NCBI GenBank assembly: GCA_003387805.1
Contig: QGSR01000003.1
Span: 1-27,573, forward strand
DNA from: Bacillota bacterium
GTDB lineage: Bacteria; Bacillota; Limnochordia; Limnochordales; ZCTH02-B6
DNA length: 27,573 nucleotides
Reading direction: 5' to 3'
Of the stretch, positions 1 to 7,734 are shown piece after piece. Every line of letters begins with the position of its first letter. The first letter of the stretch is position 1. The position numbers and the translations under genes are program-made. Under the pieces are notes generated by a model that saw nothing but the letters and a program-made list of their open reading frames with translations, did not search any database and was not told the DNA's origin.

Positions 1-126
1 TCGGGCCACCGGCTGCTTCGTTCCCGGGTGCAGCGGCGGCTTCAGCGGCGTGTCCAGATCCGCCGCGATGTTGTACCACTGCCGCGGGATGTCCCTCTCC
101 GACAACAAAATTTTCGTCTCGCTCAC
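1..126 (-). CDS. trpB: TrpB2-type tryptophan synthase beta chain, N-terminal fragment
   Basis: Only the first 42 codons lie in the window; the gene runs off the left edge. The product starts VSETKILLSERDIPRQWYNI and continues with a TPL-PPLHPGT stretch, which is the conserved N-terminus of the TrpB2 (tryptophan synthase beta-like) family rather than classical TrpB1. The family is PLP-dependent and joins indole and serine to make tryptophan. The start is taken as GTG at 126-124, with GGAG five bases upstream. The PLP lysine and later motifs are outside the window, so the family call rests on this N-terminus alone. The gene is divergent from the small plus-strand gene at 298. Confidence 0.75.
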   Translation of the reverse strand, partial: MSETKILLSERDIPRQWYNIAADLDTPLKPPLHPGTKQPVAR

Positions 127-297
127 CTAAGCTCCGCTCCCCTCGACTGGGAATTTCCTCCTTGTATTCTCCGCCCCGCCGCGCAGTCCTTTTGCGGGCC
201 GCGGCGTCATAAGCTTCTCTAGCGCCGGTGCCGGGCGGCGCGCCGCGGGCCCGACGCGGCGGCGCCGCCGGCCCCGCGAAGGAGGCGAGCTTCGCCG

Positions 298-564
298 GTG
301 GACGAATCCGCGGTGGTCCGGGCCATGGCGGCCATGCGTTTCGTATCGGGGTCCATCGAAATTTTGGCCGCGCTGCTCATTTTGCGGCTGGCCCGCGTGG
401 AGACGGCGGTCCAGATCAACGCCGCGCTGGGCCTGGTGGGACCGGCCTTTTTCATCGCCGTGACGTTTCTCGGCATCGCCGGGCTCAGCGGCAAGCTGCC
501 GCCGGCCAAGCTGCTCCTGATCGCGGCCGGCGTGGCACTGGTTTTCCTCGGCGGGCGCCGTTAG
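298..564 (+). CDS. yqhV: YqhV-like small membrane protein (DUF2619)
   Basis: An 88-residue hydrophobic protein. Three membrane segments can be seen, at about residues 17-32, 42-62 and 68-84. The pattern of an N-terminal MRF-SG-IEI-AAL segment, a central ALGLVGPAFFI and a C-terminal PPAKLLLIAAGVALVFLG matches the YqhV family of Firmicutes, encoded next to spoIIIA in Bacillus. Its molecular function is not known. The start is GTG 298 with AAGGAGG at 279-285, a spacing of 12; ATG 325 is an in-frame alternative. It lies alone between a divergent trpB2 and a convergent ylbF-type gene. The family call is from memory of the B. subtilis protein, not from a search. Confidence 0.7.
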   Translation: MDESAVVRAMAAMRFVSGSIEILAALLILRLARVETAVQINAALGLVGPAFFIAVTFLGIAGLSGKLPPAKLLLIAAGVALVFLGGRR

Positions 565-572
565 CCATGCGT

Positions 573-1034
573 TTACGGCCGCCCGGGAACCCACAGGCGG
601 CTGCGCGGCTCGTCGCCCTCTCCGCTCCCCTCCCCCGGACCCCTTCCCCCCCCGCCGGCGGACCCGCCGGACCCGCCGTCCGTGCCTTCGCCCTCGGCCT
701 CCCCCAGACCCAGCTCCTCGGCGATGACCTCGTTGACTTCGGCCAGCAGCTGTCCCAGCGCCTGCTCCGCCTGCAGCACCGCGGCCACGTACGGGTTGTA
801 CGCCACCGTCTCCAGCGTGCGGCGGTACCGCTCCTCCTCTTCCGGACCGACGGGCTGGCCCGCCTGCACTTTGCGCATGATCTCCGCCTGGGCGCGCTGC
901 AAATCCCGCAGCATAATCTGCGCCGCGGCCCGCTGCTCCAGCTCGGCCCGGGCCTGCTGCCAGGCCCGGAATACGTCGCTCTCTTTGACCGCCTGAGCGA
1001 GAGCCTTCGCCTTTTCCTTCAACGCCTCGTCCAT
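573..1034 (-). CDS. YlbF/YmcA family protein
   Basis: A 153-residue, strongly helical protein. Residues 1-110 fit the YlbF/YmcA (Com_YlbF, DUF964) domain: an N-terminal helix MDEALKEKAKALAQAVKES, then ESDVFRAW-QARAEL, a long charged helix with LRDLQRAQAEIM, and a final YNPYVAAVLQAEQALGQLL segment. In Bacillus, YlbF and YmcA work with YaaT to assist RNase Y and affect competence, sporulation and biofilm; which paralogue this is cannot be told. The last ~40 residues are a Gly/Glu-rich, low-complexity tail not typical of the family. ATG at 1034 is chosen because GGAGG lies eight bases upstream; the open frame extends further up into a tandem repeat and is unlikely to be coding there. It converges on the yqhV-like gene, with 8 bases between them. 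Confidence 0.75.
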   Translation of the reverse strand: MDEALKEKAKALAQAVKESDVFRAWQQARAELEQRAAAQIMLRDLQRAQAEIMRKVQAGQPVGPEEEERYRRTLETVAYNPYVAAVLQAEQALGQLLAEVNEVIAEELGLGEAEGEGTDGGSGGSAGGGGRGPGEGSGEGDEPRSRLWVPGRP

Positions 1035-1085
1035 GCCGACGACCTCCGACCTTTTCAGCGTTATGACTGCGCCCTGACGCCACGC

Positions 1086-1133
1086 CGTCGCACCGTTGCG
1101 CCGTCGCACCGTTGCGTCGTCGCACCGTCGCGC
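1086..1133. repeat. Three tandem copies of a 16-bp unit
   Basis: The unit CGTCGCACCGTTGCGC starts at 1086, is repeated at 1102 with one change at its end, and again at 1118 as CGTCGCACCGTCGCGC. It sits 52 bases upstream of the ylbF-type start codon. The copy-to-copy identity is visible by eye; its role is unknown. Confidence 0.8.
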
Positions 1134-1139
1134 CGACGG

Positions 1140-1394
1140 CCCCGGCCCGCCGCCCGGGCGGCGGCCTCGAGATGCACGGCGGGCGCCTGCGTTTCAGGTA
1201 AAGAATATCCCCCGGCGCCGGAAACACCTGCCTCGGCCGGCAAACACCGGCGCCGCCGCCAGCAACCGACGGGCCGAACCGCCCTTGAAATGCCGGTTTG
1301 GGGAGAGATTCCAAAGGAACGGGCCGCCTTGATCACGAAGGCAACGGGCATGACGGCCCCAAAGGCGGTCCTCCCGAAAGGCGGTTTCAGAAAA
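1140..1394. other. Non-coding stretch, no recognised element
   Basis: Together with the tandem repeat, this makes a roughly 360-base gap between the ylbF-type start and the next plausible start. Open frames cross it on both strands but show no ribosome binding site or recognisable protein. I see G+C-rich inverted repeats near 1150-1165 and no convincing promoter or terminator. Confidence 0.4.
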
Positions 1395-1589
1395 ATGGTC
1401 GAAGTGCTTGTTCTTGACCCCACCCTCGGTCTGTGCTGGCTGGACGGGAAAGTCCACGAAGTGAGACTGACGCTGGACGAGCCGGTGGCGCAGCTGGTGC
1501 GGGAACTTCTGCGGGCCCGCGACGGCAGCGTTTTTCTCGAGCTCGCGCTGGACGAGTCGGGCAAAGGCCGCGTCGTAACCTTGCGCTAG
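1395..1589 (+). CDS. Small protein of unknown function
   Basis: A 64-residue frame beginning MVEVLVLDPTLGLCWLDGKV and ending KGRVVTLR. The composition is protein-like: alternating hydrophobic and charged residues, a predicted strand-strand-helix-strand layout, and one cysteine. I do not recognise the family. The start is uncertain: ATG 1395 has only a weak AAAGGCGG upstream, and ATG 1350 in the same frame would add 15 residues. It stands alone between a divergent ylbF-type gene and the HD-GYP gene 136 bases downstream. It could also be a chance open frame in G+C-rich DNA. Confidence 0.4.
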   Translation: MVEVLVLDPTLGLCWLDGKVHEVRLTLDEPVAQLVRELLRARDGSVFLELALDESGKGRVVTLR

Positions 1590-1725
1590 CCCCGTCGCCA
1601 TGCAGTTTTTCGGCAATTCCGCGGGTGCCCCGCCTTCCCCATTATCTGCATTTTCTGTCAAGGATTTCTGGTGAACTGGAAGAAGCTATAGCTACTCGGT
1701 ATTTGTGGGCAGGGAGGCGCCGCGG

Positions 1726-2679
1726 ATGTCTAGCGGCAGGAGGGAAAACCCTCGAAGGCAAGGCGTTTGGTGGGACGCCTTCGTCGTTGCGCTGAATGTG
1801 GCGGCCGTCGCCGCGCTGAGCTACACGTTCGAATCGTCTTCATCCGCATTTGTTCACTTGTTCTATGTCCCGGTGCTGGCCGGGGCCTTTTTCTTCCGGA
1901 CGGCCGGCGGCGTCGCCGTGGGCGCGATGGCGGGCCTGCTCTCGGGCCCGGCCCGGCCGGTGTTCGGCGCCGCGGCCATGCCCGCCGCGGACTGGCTCAT
2001 CTGGACCACGGTTTTGGTAGGCGTCGGCTACATCGGCGGCCGCGCCGTCGACACCCTTCGGAAGCAGGAAGCCGTGCTGGACTCCATGGCCGAGGAGACG
2101 GTGCTCAGCTTCGTGCACGCGATCCAGGCCATGGACGGGTCCACCGCCGCGCATTCCCAGAAGGTGGCCGAGTACGCGGTGGCCATCGCCCGGGAGCTGA
2201 ATCTGCCCCCGGAGCGAGTGGAGCAGGTCCGCCGCGCCGCGCTGCTGCATGACGTCGGCAAGCTGGCGGTGCCCAAGGAAGTGCTGAACAAGCCCGGGCC
2301 GCTGGACCCGCACGAATGGGAACTGATCCGGCGCCACCCGGTGGAATCCGAGCGCATCGTGGGCCGCATCAGCGTCCTGCGGGCCCTGCTGCCGGCGTTG
2401 CGCCACCACCACGAGCGCGTCGACGGGCGCGGCTATCCCGACGGCGTGCGGGGCCGCGAGCTGCCCCTGGAGGCCCGCATCATCACCGTGGCCGACGCGT
2501 ACGACGCGATGACGTCCCGCCGCGCCTATCGCGAGCCGCTGTCGCAAAAAGAGGCGGTGGAACAGCTTCTGCAAAATGCGGGTTCCCAGTTCGATCCGCA
2601 AGTGGTGGACGCGTTTTTGCGGGCGCTCAACATCTCCTACACCGTGGAGGAGATGGCTGCCGACATGCCTTCGCTCTAA
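1726..2679 (+). CDS. Membrane-anchored HD-GYP phosphohydrolase
   Basis: 317 residues. Residues 16-110 hold three or four membrane segments ending in a short linker (VDTLRKQEAVLDSMAEE). Residues 120-310 are a complete HD-GYP domain: HD in LLHDVGK at 175-176, HHE-VDGRGYPDG at 228-240 with the GYP at 236-238, and the trailing ITVADAYDAMTSRRAYRE signature. Domains of this type usually hydrolyse cyclic di-GMP (sometimes cGAMP) to linear products at a di-iron centre; activity here is inferred from intact ligands. The membrane part has no known sensor fold that I can name. ATG 1726 is chosen over GTG 1705 because AGGGAGG at 1711-1717 lies eight bases upstream. No neighbour suggests its signal. Confidence 0.9.
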   Translation: MSSGRRENPRRQGVWWDAFVVALNVAAVAALSYTFESSSSAFVHLFYVPVLAGAFFFRTAGGVAVGAMAGLLSGPARPVFGAAAMPAADWLIWTTVLVGVGYIGGRAVDTLRKQEAVLDSMAEETVLSFVHAIQAMDGSTAAHSQKVAEYAVAIARELNLPPERVEQVRRAALLHDVGKLAVPKEVLNKPGPLDPHEWELIRRHPVESERIVGRISVLRALLPALRHHHERVDGRGYPDGVRGRELPLEARIITVADAYDAMTSRRAYREPLSQKEAVEQLLQNAGSQFDPQVVDAFLRALNISYTVEEMAADMPSL

Positions 2680-2822
2680 ACACGCCTCATCTGAGAATAC
2701 TGTCAATGGCGGGGCGGCAGGAAGCCGCGCCGTGCACATATAAGATGTGATTGAATTCACGACCGAAGCGGCGGAATCGTATCAAAACGGCAACGGCCGG
2801 AGCGAGATCGGAGGCGCAGAAG

Positions 2823-4238
2823 GTGGCAAGAAACTCGACCTTCCTCGAATCAGTTGACAGAATGTTTTCGCGGGCGGCGTCGTTGATGGACCTGCCGCCG
2901 GGGCTGGCGGACCACATCCGTGAGTGCAACGTCGTTTACCAGCTGCGGTTTCCCGTGGAGATCCGGGGCGAAATCCGCACGTTCCGCGGCTGGCGGGCCA
3001 TCCACAGCGAGCACCGGCTGCCGACGAAAGGCGGCATCCGCTTCTCGCCCAACGTGAGCCAGAGCGAAGTGGAAGCGCTGGCCGCGCTGATGTCGTACAA
3101 GTGCGCCATCGTCGACGTGCCCTTCGGCGGCGCGAAGGGCGCGGTGGAAGTGGATCCTCGCGAGTACACGGAGGAAGAGCTGGAGCGCATCACGCGGCGG
3201 TTTGCGGCGGATTTGGTGCGCAAGGCGCGCCTCAGCCCCAGCCTGGACGTGCCGGGGCCGGACATGGGCACGGGCCCGCGGGAGATGGGCTGGATTTTGG
3301 ACGTGTACAAGACGTTCCATCCCGACGACGTCAACGCGGCCGCGGTCGTCACGGGCAAGCGGCCCACCGCCAGCGGCATCCGGGGCCGGCACGAAGCCAC
3401 CGGGCGGGGCCTGCAGTACGCGCTGCGGGAGTTTTTCCGCCACCCGGACGACGTGAAGAAGGCCGGGCTGGAAGGCGGCCTGGAGGGCAAGCGCATCATC
3501 GTGCAGGGCCTGGGCAACGTGGGCTACCACGTGGCCAAGTTCCTCCAGGAGGAGGACGGCGCGAAAATCATCGGCATCGTCGAGTGGGACGGCGCCCTGG
3601 TGGATGAAAACGGGCTGGACGTGGAGTCCGTCAAGCAGCACATCATGGAGCACGGCGGCGTCAAAGGCTACGGAGGCGCCACCTATGTCGAAAACGGCGC
3701 GTCGGTGCTGGAGGCCGAGTGCGACGTGCTCATCCCGGCCGCGCTGGAGGGCCAGATCACCGAGGAAAACGCCCCCCGCATCAAGGCCAAGGTCATTCTC
3801 GAAGGCGCCAACGGGCCCACGACGGCCGGCGCGGACGAGATCTTGCGCCGGCGCGGCGTCTTCATCATCCCCGACGTCTACGCCAACGCGGGCGGCGTGA
3901 CGGTGTCGTACTTTGAGTGGATCAAAAACTTGTCCCACATCCGCTTCGGCCGCCTGGAGCGCCGCTTCGAGGAGATGCGGGGACAGCAGGTCATCCAGGC
4001 GCTGGAGGAGCTGACGGGACAGCCGGTGCCGCAGAGCATCCGGGACGTCCTGACCTCGGCCGCCGGCGAGCTGGATCTGGTCCGCTCCGGGTTGGACGAC
4101 ACGATGCGGAACGCCTACAATGAAATCAAGGAAACGCTGGCCCGCCGCCCCGAAGCGGAGGATATGAGGACGGCCGCCTACATGCTGGCCATCGAGAAAA
4201 TTTCCCGGGCGTACCTGGAGCACGGCGTCTGGCCGTAA
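2823..4238 (+). CDS. gdhA: Glutamate dehydrogenase (Glu/Leu/Phe/Val family)
   Basis: 471 residues from the chosen start. It catalyses reversible oxidative deamination of glutamate to 2-oxoglutarate and ammonia in the cytoplasm. Visible signatures are PTKGGIRFSP (substrate lysine about residue 69), the catalytic VDVPFGGAKGAV (lysine about 105), VPGPDMGT, the dinucleotide-binding IIVQGLGNVGYH, and EGANGPTT plus NAGGVTVSYFEW near the C-terminus. This is the hexameric NAD(P)-type enzyme, somewhat longer than the usual ~420 residues owing to a C-terminal stretch. An in-frame TTG at 2751 would add 24 residues but has no Shine-Dalgarno; GTG 2823 has GGAGG at 2810-2814, eight bases upstream. It is followed after 23 bases by the DUF420 gene, probably co-transcribed. 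Confidence 0.93.
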   Translation: MARNSTFLESVDRMFSRAASLMDLPPGLADHIRECNVVYQLRFPVEIRGEIRTFRGWRAIHSEHRLPTKGGIRFSPNVSQSEVEALAALMSYKCAIVDVPFGGAKGAVEVDPREYTEEELERITRRFAADLVRKARLSPSLDVPGPDMGTGPREMGWILDVYKTFHPDDVNAAAVVTGKRPTASGIRGRHEATGRGLQYALREFFRHPDDVKKAGLEGGLEGKRIIVQGLGNVGYHVAKFLQEEDGAKIIGIVEWDGALVDENGLDVESVKQHIMEHGGVKGYGGATYVENGASVLEAECDVLIPAALEGQITEENAPRIKAKVILEGANGPTTAGADEILRRRGVFIIPDVYANAGGVTVSYFEWIKNLSHIRFGRLERRFEEMRGQQVIQALEELTGQPVPQSIRDVLTSAAGELDLVRSGLDDTMRNAYNEIKETLARRPEAEDMRTAAYMLAIEKISRAYLEHGVWP

Positions 4239-4261
4239 CGAAGGAGACCTGCGTGTAAGCG

Positions 4262-4816
4262 ATGACTGCACCTAAGGGCGCAAGACCGGACAAGGGCAAG
4301 AACTACCGGGCCATCGGCATCGGCTTGTCGATCATCATCATCGTCACGGTGTTCTTGCTCCTGTTTCTCCCGGGCCAGGGCGAAGACGTGGACCTGGGCT
4401 TCGATCTCAAGATCCTGCCCTTGATGAACGCCGTTTTCAACAGCATCGCGTTCATCTTCCTCGTCCTGGCCCTGGCGGCCATCCGGCGCAAGAAGGTGGA
4501 GACGCATAAGCGGTTCATTTTGGCCGCCGTGGTGATGTCGACGCTGTTCCTCATCACCTACGTGACGTACCACTACCTGGCGCCGTCCACGCCCTACGGC
4601 GGCGAAGGGTTCTTGCGGTACTTCTACTACTTCGTGCTGCTGACGCACATCGTGCTGGCCGTGGTGATGGTGCCGCTGGCCCTCTTCGCGCTGTTTACGG
4701 GCCTGAATCTGGAAGTGAGGAAACACCGGCCCATCGCCAAATGGGCCATGCCCGTATGGCTGTACGTGTCGATTTCGGGCGTGTTGGTGTACCTCCTGAT
4801 CCGGCCGTACTACTGA
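4262..4816 (+). CDS. DUF420 membrane protein (YozB/CtaM-like)
   Basis: 184 residues with five membrane segments (about 17-36, 49-70, 84-104, 121-146 and 160-180). The core LP-MNAVFNS, the histidine after RRKKVETHK, and the YVTYH motif are those of DUF420. The family member CtaM/YozB is needed to assemble an active haem-copper cytochrome oxidase in Bacillus and Staphylococcus; that role is extrapolated here. AAGGAGA at 4241-4247 is 14 bases from ATG 4262, which is long, but the nearer GTG at 4253 is followed at once by a stop. It follows gdhA closely. A strong hairpin lies just downstream. Confidence 0.75.
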   Translation: MTAPKGARPDKGKNYRAIGIGLSIIIIVTVFLLLFLPGQGEDVDLGFDLKILPLMNAVFNSIAFIFLVLALAAIRRKKVETHKRFILAAVVMSTLFLITYVTYHYLAPSTPYGGEGFLRYFYYFVLLTHIVLAVVMVPLALFALFTGLNLEVRKHRPIAKWAMPVWLYVSISGVLVYLLIRPYY

Positions 4817-4838
4817 GGACCGCCACCCCGTTGGCGCC

Positions 4839-4868
4839 GGCGCCCGGCCGTCCCGGCGGCCGGGCGCC
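4839..4868 (+). terminator. Perfect 12-bp hairpin after DUF420 gene
   Basis: GGCGCCCGGCCG at 4839-4850 pairs exactly with 4857-4868 around a six-base loop. It lies 22 bases past the DUF420 stop and ahead of the yetF-like gene. There is no clean T-run after it, only a pyrimidine-rich stretch from 4887, so termination is inferred and could be partial. Confidence 0.45.
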
Positions 4869-4929
4869 CGCCGTTCGCGCATAAATCCCTCTTCCCCTCC
4901 CCCATACTGTGGGCGGGAGGCCCGCCGAG

Positions 4930-5628
4930 TTGATCATCGTCTTCATCCGCGTTCTCATTCTCTATACGACGGTGCTCTTTTTCCTGCGCATCCTCGGCAA
5001 ACGCCAAGTGTCCACCCTGCAGCCGTACGAGCTGGTGACCATCATTTTGCTGGCCGACGTGGCGGCCATTCCCATGGCCGGCACGGGCACGCCCTTGGTC
5101 AACGGCCTGGTCGGGCTGTTCGCCCTCTTGGTCGCGTCGTACACGGTGTCGTTCATTACGATGAAAAGCACCAAGCTGCGGGCGGCCATCAGCGGCCGGC
5201 CCACCATCATCATCGCCAACGGCCGCATCATCGAAGACGCGATGAAGGAGCTGCGCTACACCATCAACGACCTGCTGGAGCAGCTGCGGGTCATGGGCTG
5301 GCCCAACGTGCAGGACGTGGAGTTCGGCGTGCTGGAGACCAACGGCCAGCTCAGCGTCGTGCCCAAATCGCAGAAGCGGCCGGTCAACCCGGAGGACCTG
5401 GGCCTGGAGACGAAATACGAGGGGCTGCCGACGCCCCTGGTGGTGGACGGCCAAGTGGACGTGCAAAATCTGCGCCGCATCGGCCTGGACGAGCAATGGC
5501 TGCGCAGCGAGCTGGCCCGTTTCGGCGCCCGCCGCCCCGGGGACGTGCTGTACGCGGCGCTGGACACGCAGGGGCGGCTGTTCTGCCAGCTCAAGGCGGA
5601 GGCGCAAAACGGAGCGCCGCCGGCATGA
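4930..5628 (+). CDS. DUF421 membrane protein (YetF-like)
   Basis: 232 residues. The N-terminal part has three membrane helices with the family motif LRILGKRQVSTLQPYELV (about residues 19-36) and LLADVAAIPM. The cytoplasmic C-terminal half has the GRPTIIIANGRI strand, DLLEQLRVMG helix and the VEFGVLETNGQLSV segment characteristic of DUF421/YetF/YcaP. B. subtilis YetF (formerly YetF/YdfS/YdfR group) localises to the membrane; biochemical function remains unclear. TTG 4930 is favoured over GTG 4909 because GGGAGG at 4915-4920 has ideal spacing (9) to it, and because the family starts with this hydrophobic helix. Its stop overlaps the start of the DUF4363 gene (ATGA), indicating translational coupling. 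Confidence 0.85.
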   Translation: MIIVFIRVLILYTTVLFFLRILGKRQVSTLQPYELVTIILLADVAAIPMAGTGTPLVNGLVGLFALLVASYTVSFITMKSTKLRAAISGRPTIIIANGRIIEDAMKELRYTINDLLEQLRVMGWPNVQDVEFGVLETNGQLSVVPKSQKRPVNPEDLGLETKYEGLPTPLVVDGQVDVQNLRRIGLDEQWLRSELARFGARRPGDVLYAALDTQGRLFCQLKAEAQNGAPPA

Positions 5629-6020
5629 GGCGCTACATGAGCGATTTCGTCTTTTACGGTTTGTGGATTCTGACGGGGCTCGGTTTCGCCGGCGTGTACT
5701 GGATTATCGGCGCCCAGGAATCGGTGGCTCATGCGCTGACGGCCGAGCTGGAGGCGGCCGAGCGGGCCATTGCGGCCGGCGAGTGGTCGCGGGCGGCCGA
5801 CGTGGTGGACGGCGTCATCGGCCGCTGGCGCCGCATCGAAAAACGGTGGGCGCTGCACACCCAGCACGAGCAGCTGGAGGCCGTGGCCGAAGCGCTGCTG
5901 GAGGCGGAAACGCTCATCGGGCTGCACGACGCGCAGGCGCTGACGCCGCTGCGCCTGGCCCGGGAGCGGCTGCTGACCCTGCCCCGGCGGGATCGGCTGC
6001 TGTTGGAGAACCTGCTGTAA
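5625..6020 (+). CDS. DUF4363 family protein
   Basis: 131 residues. One N-terminal membrane helix (about residues 8-28, VFYGLWILTGLGFAGVYWII) is followed by an all-helical extracytoplasmic or cytoplasmic domain with AHALTAELEAAERAIAAGEW, VVDGVIGRWR and HEQLEAVAEALLEAETLIG. This pattern and the position directly after a DUF421 gene match DUF4363, a Firmicute family that repeatedly follows yetF-like genes. The start ATG overlaps the previous stop by four bases and has GGAG ten bases upstream. Function unknown; a partner of the DUF421 protein is the natural guess. Confidence 0.75.
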   Translation: MRRYMSDFVFYGLWILTGLGFAGVYWIIGAQESVAHALTAELEAAERAIAAGEWSRAADVVDGVIGRWRRIEKRWALHTQHEQLEAVAEALLEAETLIGLHDAQALTPLRLARERLLTLPRRDRLLLENLL

Positions 6021-6055
6021 GGCCGGATCTTTTGCCCGGCGCCTGGGCGGACGGA

Positions 6056-6958
6056 TTAAGGACCCTCGCCCTGCTCGCCCTCAGCGCCCTCTGCGGCGGT
6101 TTCGTCTCCGACGGCCACGGGGTTTTCCGGCACCGAGCACCAGTCGCTCCAGCCGCCGGTGTACAGCTTGGCCCCCGGGCGGCCGATGTGCTCCAGGACC
6201 AGCAGGTTCACGCACGCGGACACGCCCGACCCGCAGTGGAACACGACGCGCTCCATATCGTCCGGCAGCGCCGCGAATCTTTTCTCCAGCTCGTCGCGCC
6301 CGCGGAAAAAGCCCCGCTGGTCCAGATTTTCCATCCACGGCCAGTTGCGGGCGCCGGGGATGTGGCCGGCCACCGGATCCAGCGGCTCCGCCTCGCCCCG
6401 GTAGCGCTCCGGCGCGCGGGAGTCGACGATGAGGCCGTGGTCTCGGCCTCCGTCCACGATACGGCGCACGTCCTCCATGCCCACGGCCATGTGCGGGCCG
6501 AGCCGCAGCACGAAGCGCCGCGGCGCCGGCGCGGGCACCTCGGCCGCTACGGGGCCGCCGGCCGCCCGCCACGCCCCGTAGCCGCCGTCCAGCACGGCCG
6601 CGTCGTCATGCCCCGCGTACCGCAGCAGCCACCAAAGGCGGGCGGCCATCTGCCCGCCTTGATCGTCGTAGCAGATGACGGTGACGCCGTCGCCGACGCC
6701 CCTTCGTCCCAGCAGCTCGGCGAAGCGGTCCATGTCCGGCAGCGGATGCCGGCCGCCCCGGCCCGTCACCGGGCCGGACAGGTCTTTGTCCAGGTCAAAG
6801 TAGACGGCGCCGGGCACGTGGTCCCGCTCGTAGGCCAGCCGGCCCGCGGCCGGGTCCGTCAGATCGAAGCGGCAGTCGGCGATGACGATGTCATCCCGGC
6901 CCAGCCGCTGCCGCAGCCACTCCGCGGAGACGATGGTCCTCGGTTTCGACGGGGTCAC
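6056..6958 (-). CDS. Two-domain sulfurtransferase (rhodanese/mercaptopyruvate type)
   Basis: 300 residues with tandem rhodanese domains. The first (about 1-140) has VIADCRFDL and GAVYFDLDKDLSG; its active-site position is CYDDQGG, without the catalytic loop, as usual in the inactive half. The second (about 155-290) holds the catalytic Cys242 in the loop HCGSGVSACVN. CGSGVTA-type loops are typical of 3-mercaptopyruvate sulfurtransferases, while thiosulfate sulfurtransferases usually have CRKGVTA, so the former substrate is more likely. The C-terminal tail is acidic and low complexity. The start is GTG 6958 with a GGAGGGAGGG run about ten bases upstream, itself inside the end of the preceding gene, which stops four bases before. 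The two form an operon. Confidence 0.88.
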   Translation of the reverse strand: MTPSKPRTIVSAEWLRQRLGRDDIVIADCRFDLTDPAAGRLAYERDHVPGAVYFDLDKDLSGPVTGRGGRHPLPDMDRFAELLGRRGVGDGVTVICYDDQGGQMAARLWWLLRYAGHDDAAVLDGGYGAWRAAGGPVAAEVPAPAPRRFVLRLGPHMAVGMEDVRRIVDGGRDHGLIVDSRAPERYRGEAEPLDPVAGHIPGARNWPWMENLDQRGFFRGRDELEKRFAALPDDMERVVFHCGSGVSACVNLLVLEHIGRPGAKLYTGGWSDWCSVPENPVAVGDETAAEGAEGEQGEGP

Positions 6959-6962
6959 CGCG

Positions 6963-7412
6963 TCACCGCCCTCCCTCCAAGGTTTCGTCCCGCCGGCGTT
7001 CCCGGACCGGCAGCCAAAAACGGGGCGCGTGCACGAAGGTCAATACCAGAGCCACCATGCCCACTCCCATGTGCACGAACAGCAGCCACCGCGCGGGATC
7101 GGGCGCCCGCGACGAGTAAAGCGCCAGCCCCAGCGAGCCGAGATAGGCGCCCGCCAGCAGCAGACCCGTCCACGTCATGCGTGACCGGCCCCGGGCCCGC
7201 CAGGCCGGGACGCCGTGCAGCAGCACGCCGGCGGCAAAGGGCGCCGCCACCGCGATGCTGAACCAGCCGTGGACGACGTAAATCTGCGGGTAGACGGGAT
7301 AAATGAAAAACGAAAGCGGCGGCACCGACAACAACACTCCCGTCCCGGCCGACACGGCCGTGGCCAGGGCCAGCCACCGCAGCAGACGCAAGCTCCACAC
7401 CCAACGCAACAC
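6963..7412 (-). CDS. Four-helix membrane protein, possible cytochrome-b-like
   Basis: 149 residues with four predicted membrane segments (about 10-30, 45-66, 79-100 and 109-128) and a basic tail. I do not recognise a named family. Helix 2 carries His48 and His66; helix 4 carries His114 and His128, separated by 13 residues, the spacing seen for bis-histidine haem b in membrane cytochromes. A haem role is therefore possible but unproven. The start is GTG 7412 with a weak GGGTG upstream; the next codon is TTG. It lies four bases before the sulfurtransferase gene and after the tRNA terminator. Confidence 0.6.
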   Translation of the reverse strand: MLRWVWSLRLLRWLALATAVSAGTGVLLSVPPLSFFIYPVYPQIYVVHGWFSIAVAAPFAAGVLLHGVPAWRARGRSRMTWTGLLLAGAYLGSLGLALYSSRAPDPARWLLFVHMGVGMVALVLTFVHAPRFWLPVRERRRDETLEGGR

Positions 7413-7486
7413 GTTTCACCCGGCCACTAATTCCCCGCCCCGGCGGCGTTCCCCTGCCCGGCGGCCGCATCCGCGGGCCGGCCCGG

Positions 7487-7507
7487 GGCACGGCCGGGGC
7501 CCGTGCC
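7487..7507. repeat. G+C-rich inverted repeat
   Basis: GGCACGG at 7487-7493 pairs exactly with CCGTGCC at 7501-7507 around a seven-base loop. It stands between the tRNA terminator and the membrane-protein gene, in its leader. No T-run follows; the function is unclear. Confidence 0.4.
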
Positions 7508-7524
7508 GGCGCCGCGCCGCGATC

Positions 7525-7554
7525 AAAAAACGGGGACCGCTGCTGCAGTCCCCG
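7525..7554 (-). terminator. Rho-independent terminator of the tRNA unit
   Basis: Read on the minus strand, CGGGGAC and GTCCCCG form a seven-base-pair stem around a ten-base loop and are followed by six T residues. It lies 12 bases past the CCA end of tRNA-Ala and closes the tRNA (or gyrA-tRNA) transcript. Confidence 0.9.
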
Positions 7555-7566
7555 ACAACATCCCAT

Positions 7567-7642
7567 TGGTGGAGCCGAGCGGGTTCGAACCGCTGGCCTC
7601 CTGCGTGCAAGGCAGGCGCTCTCCCAGCTGAGCTACGGCCCC
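7567..7642 (-). tRNA. tRNA-Ala (anticodon UGC)
   Basis: 76 bases with an encoded CCA at 7567-7569. On the minus strand the 5' acceptor strand GGGGCCG pairs with CGGCTCC (one G-U). The D-arm GCTCAGCTGGGAGAGC, the anticodon loop TTGCACG with TGC, and the T-arm GGTTCGAACC are all intact. It is transcribed after tRNA-Ile with three bases between the two genes. Confidence 0.97.
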
Positions 7643-7645
7643 GTG

Positions 7646-7722
<77 letters not shown>

Positions 7723-7734
7723 CCGACCGTTGCC

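Noticed and set aside
1086..1133. Tandem repeat as a CRISPR array
   Set aside because: The units are directly adjacent with no spacers, and no cas gene is present.
228..1589. A 453-residue open frame on the plus strand
   Set aside because: It overlaps yqhV out of frame and ylbF antisense, and crosses the tandem repeat. Only its last 64 residues look protein-like, and these are reported as a small gene.
2739..2744. TATAAG before gdhA as a -10 element
   Set aside because: There is no matching -35 at a suitable distance, so it is not supported as a promoter.
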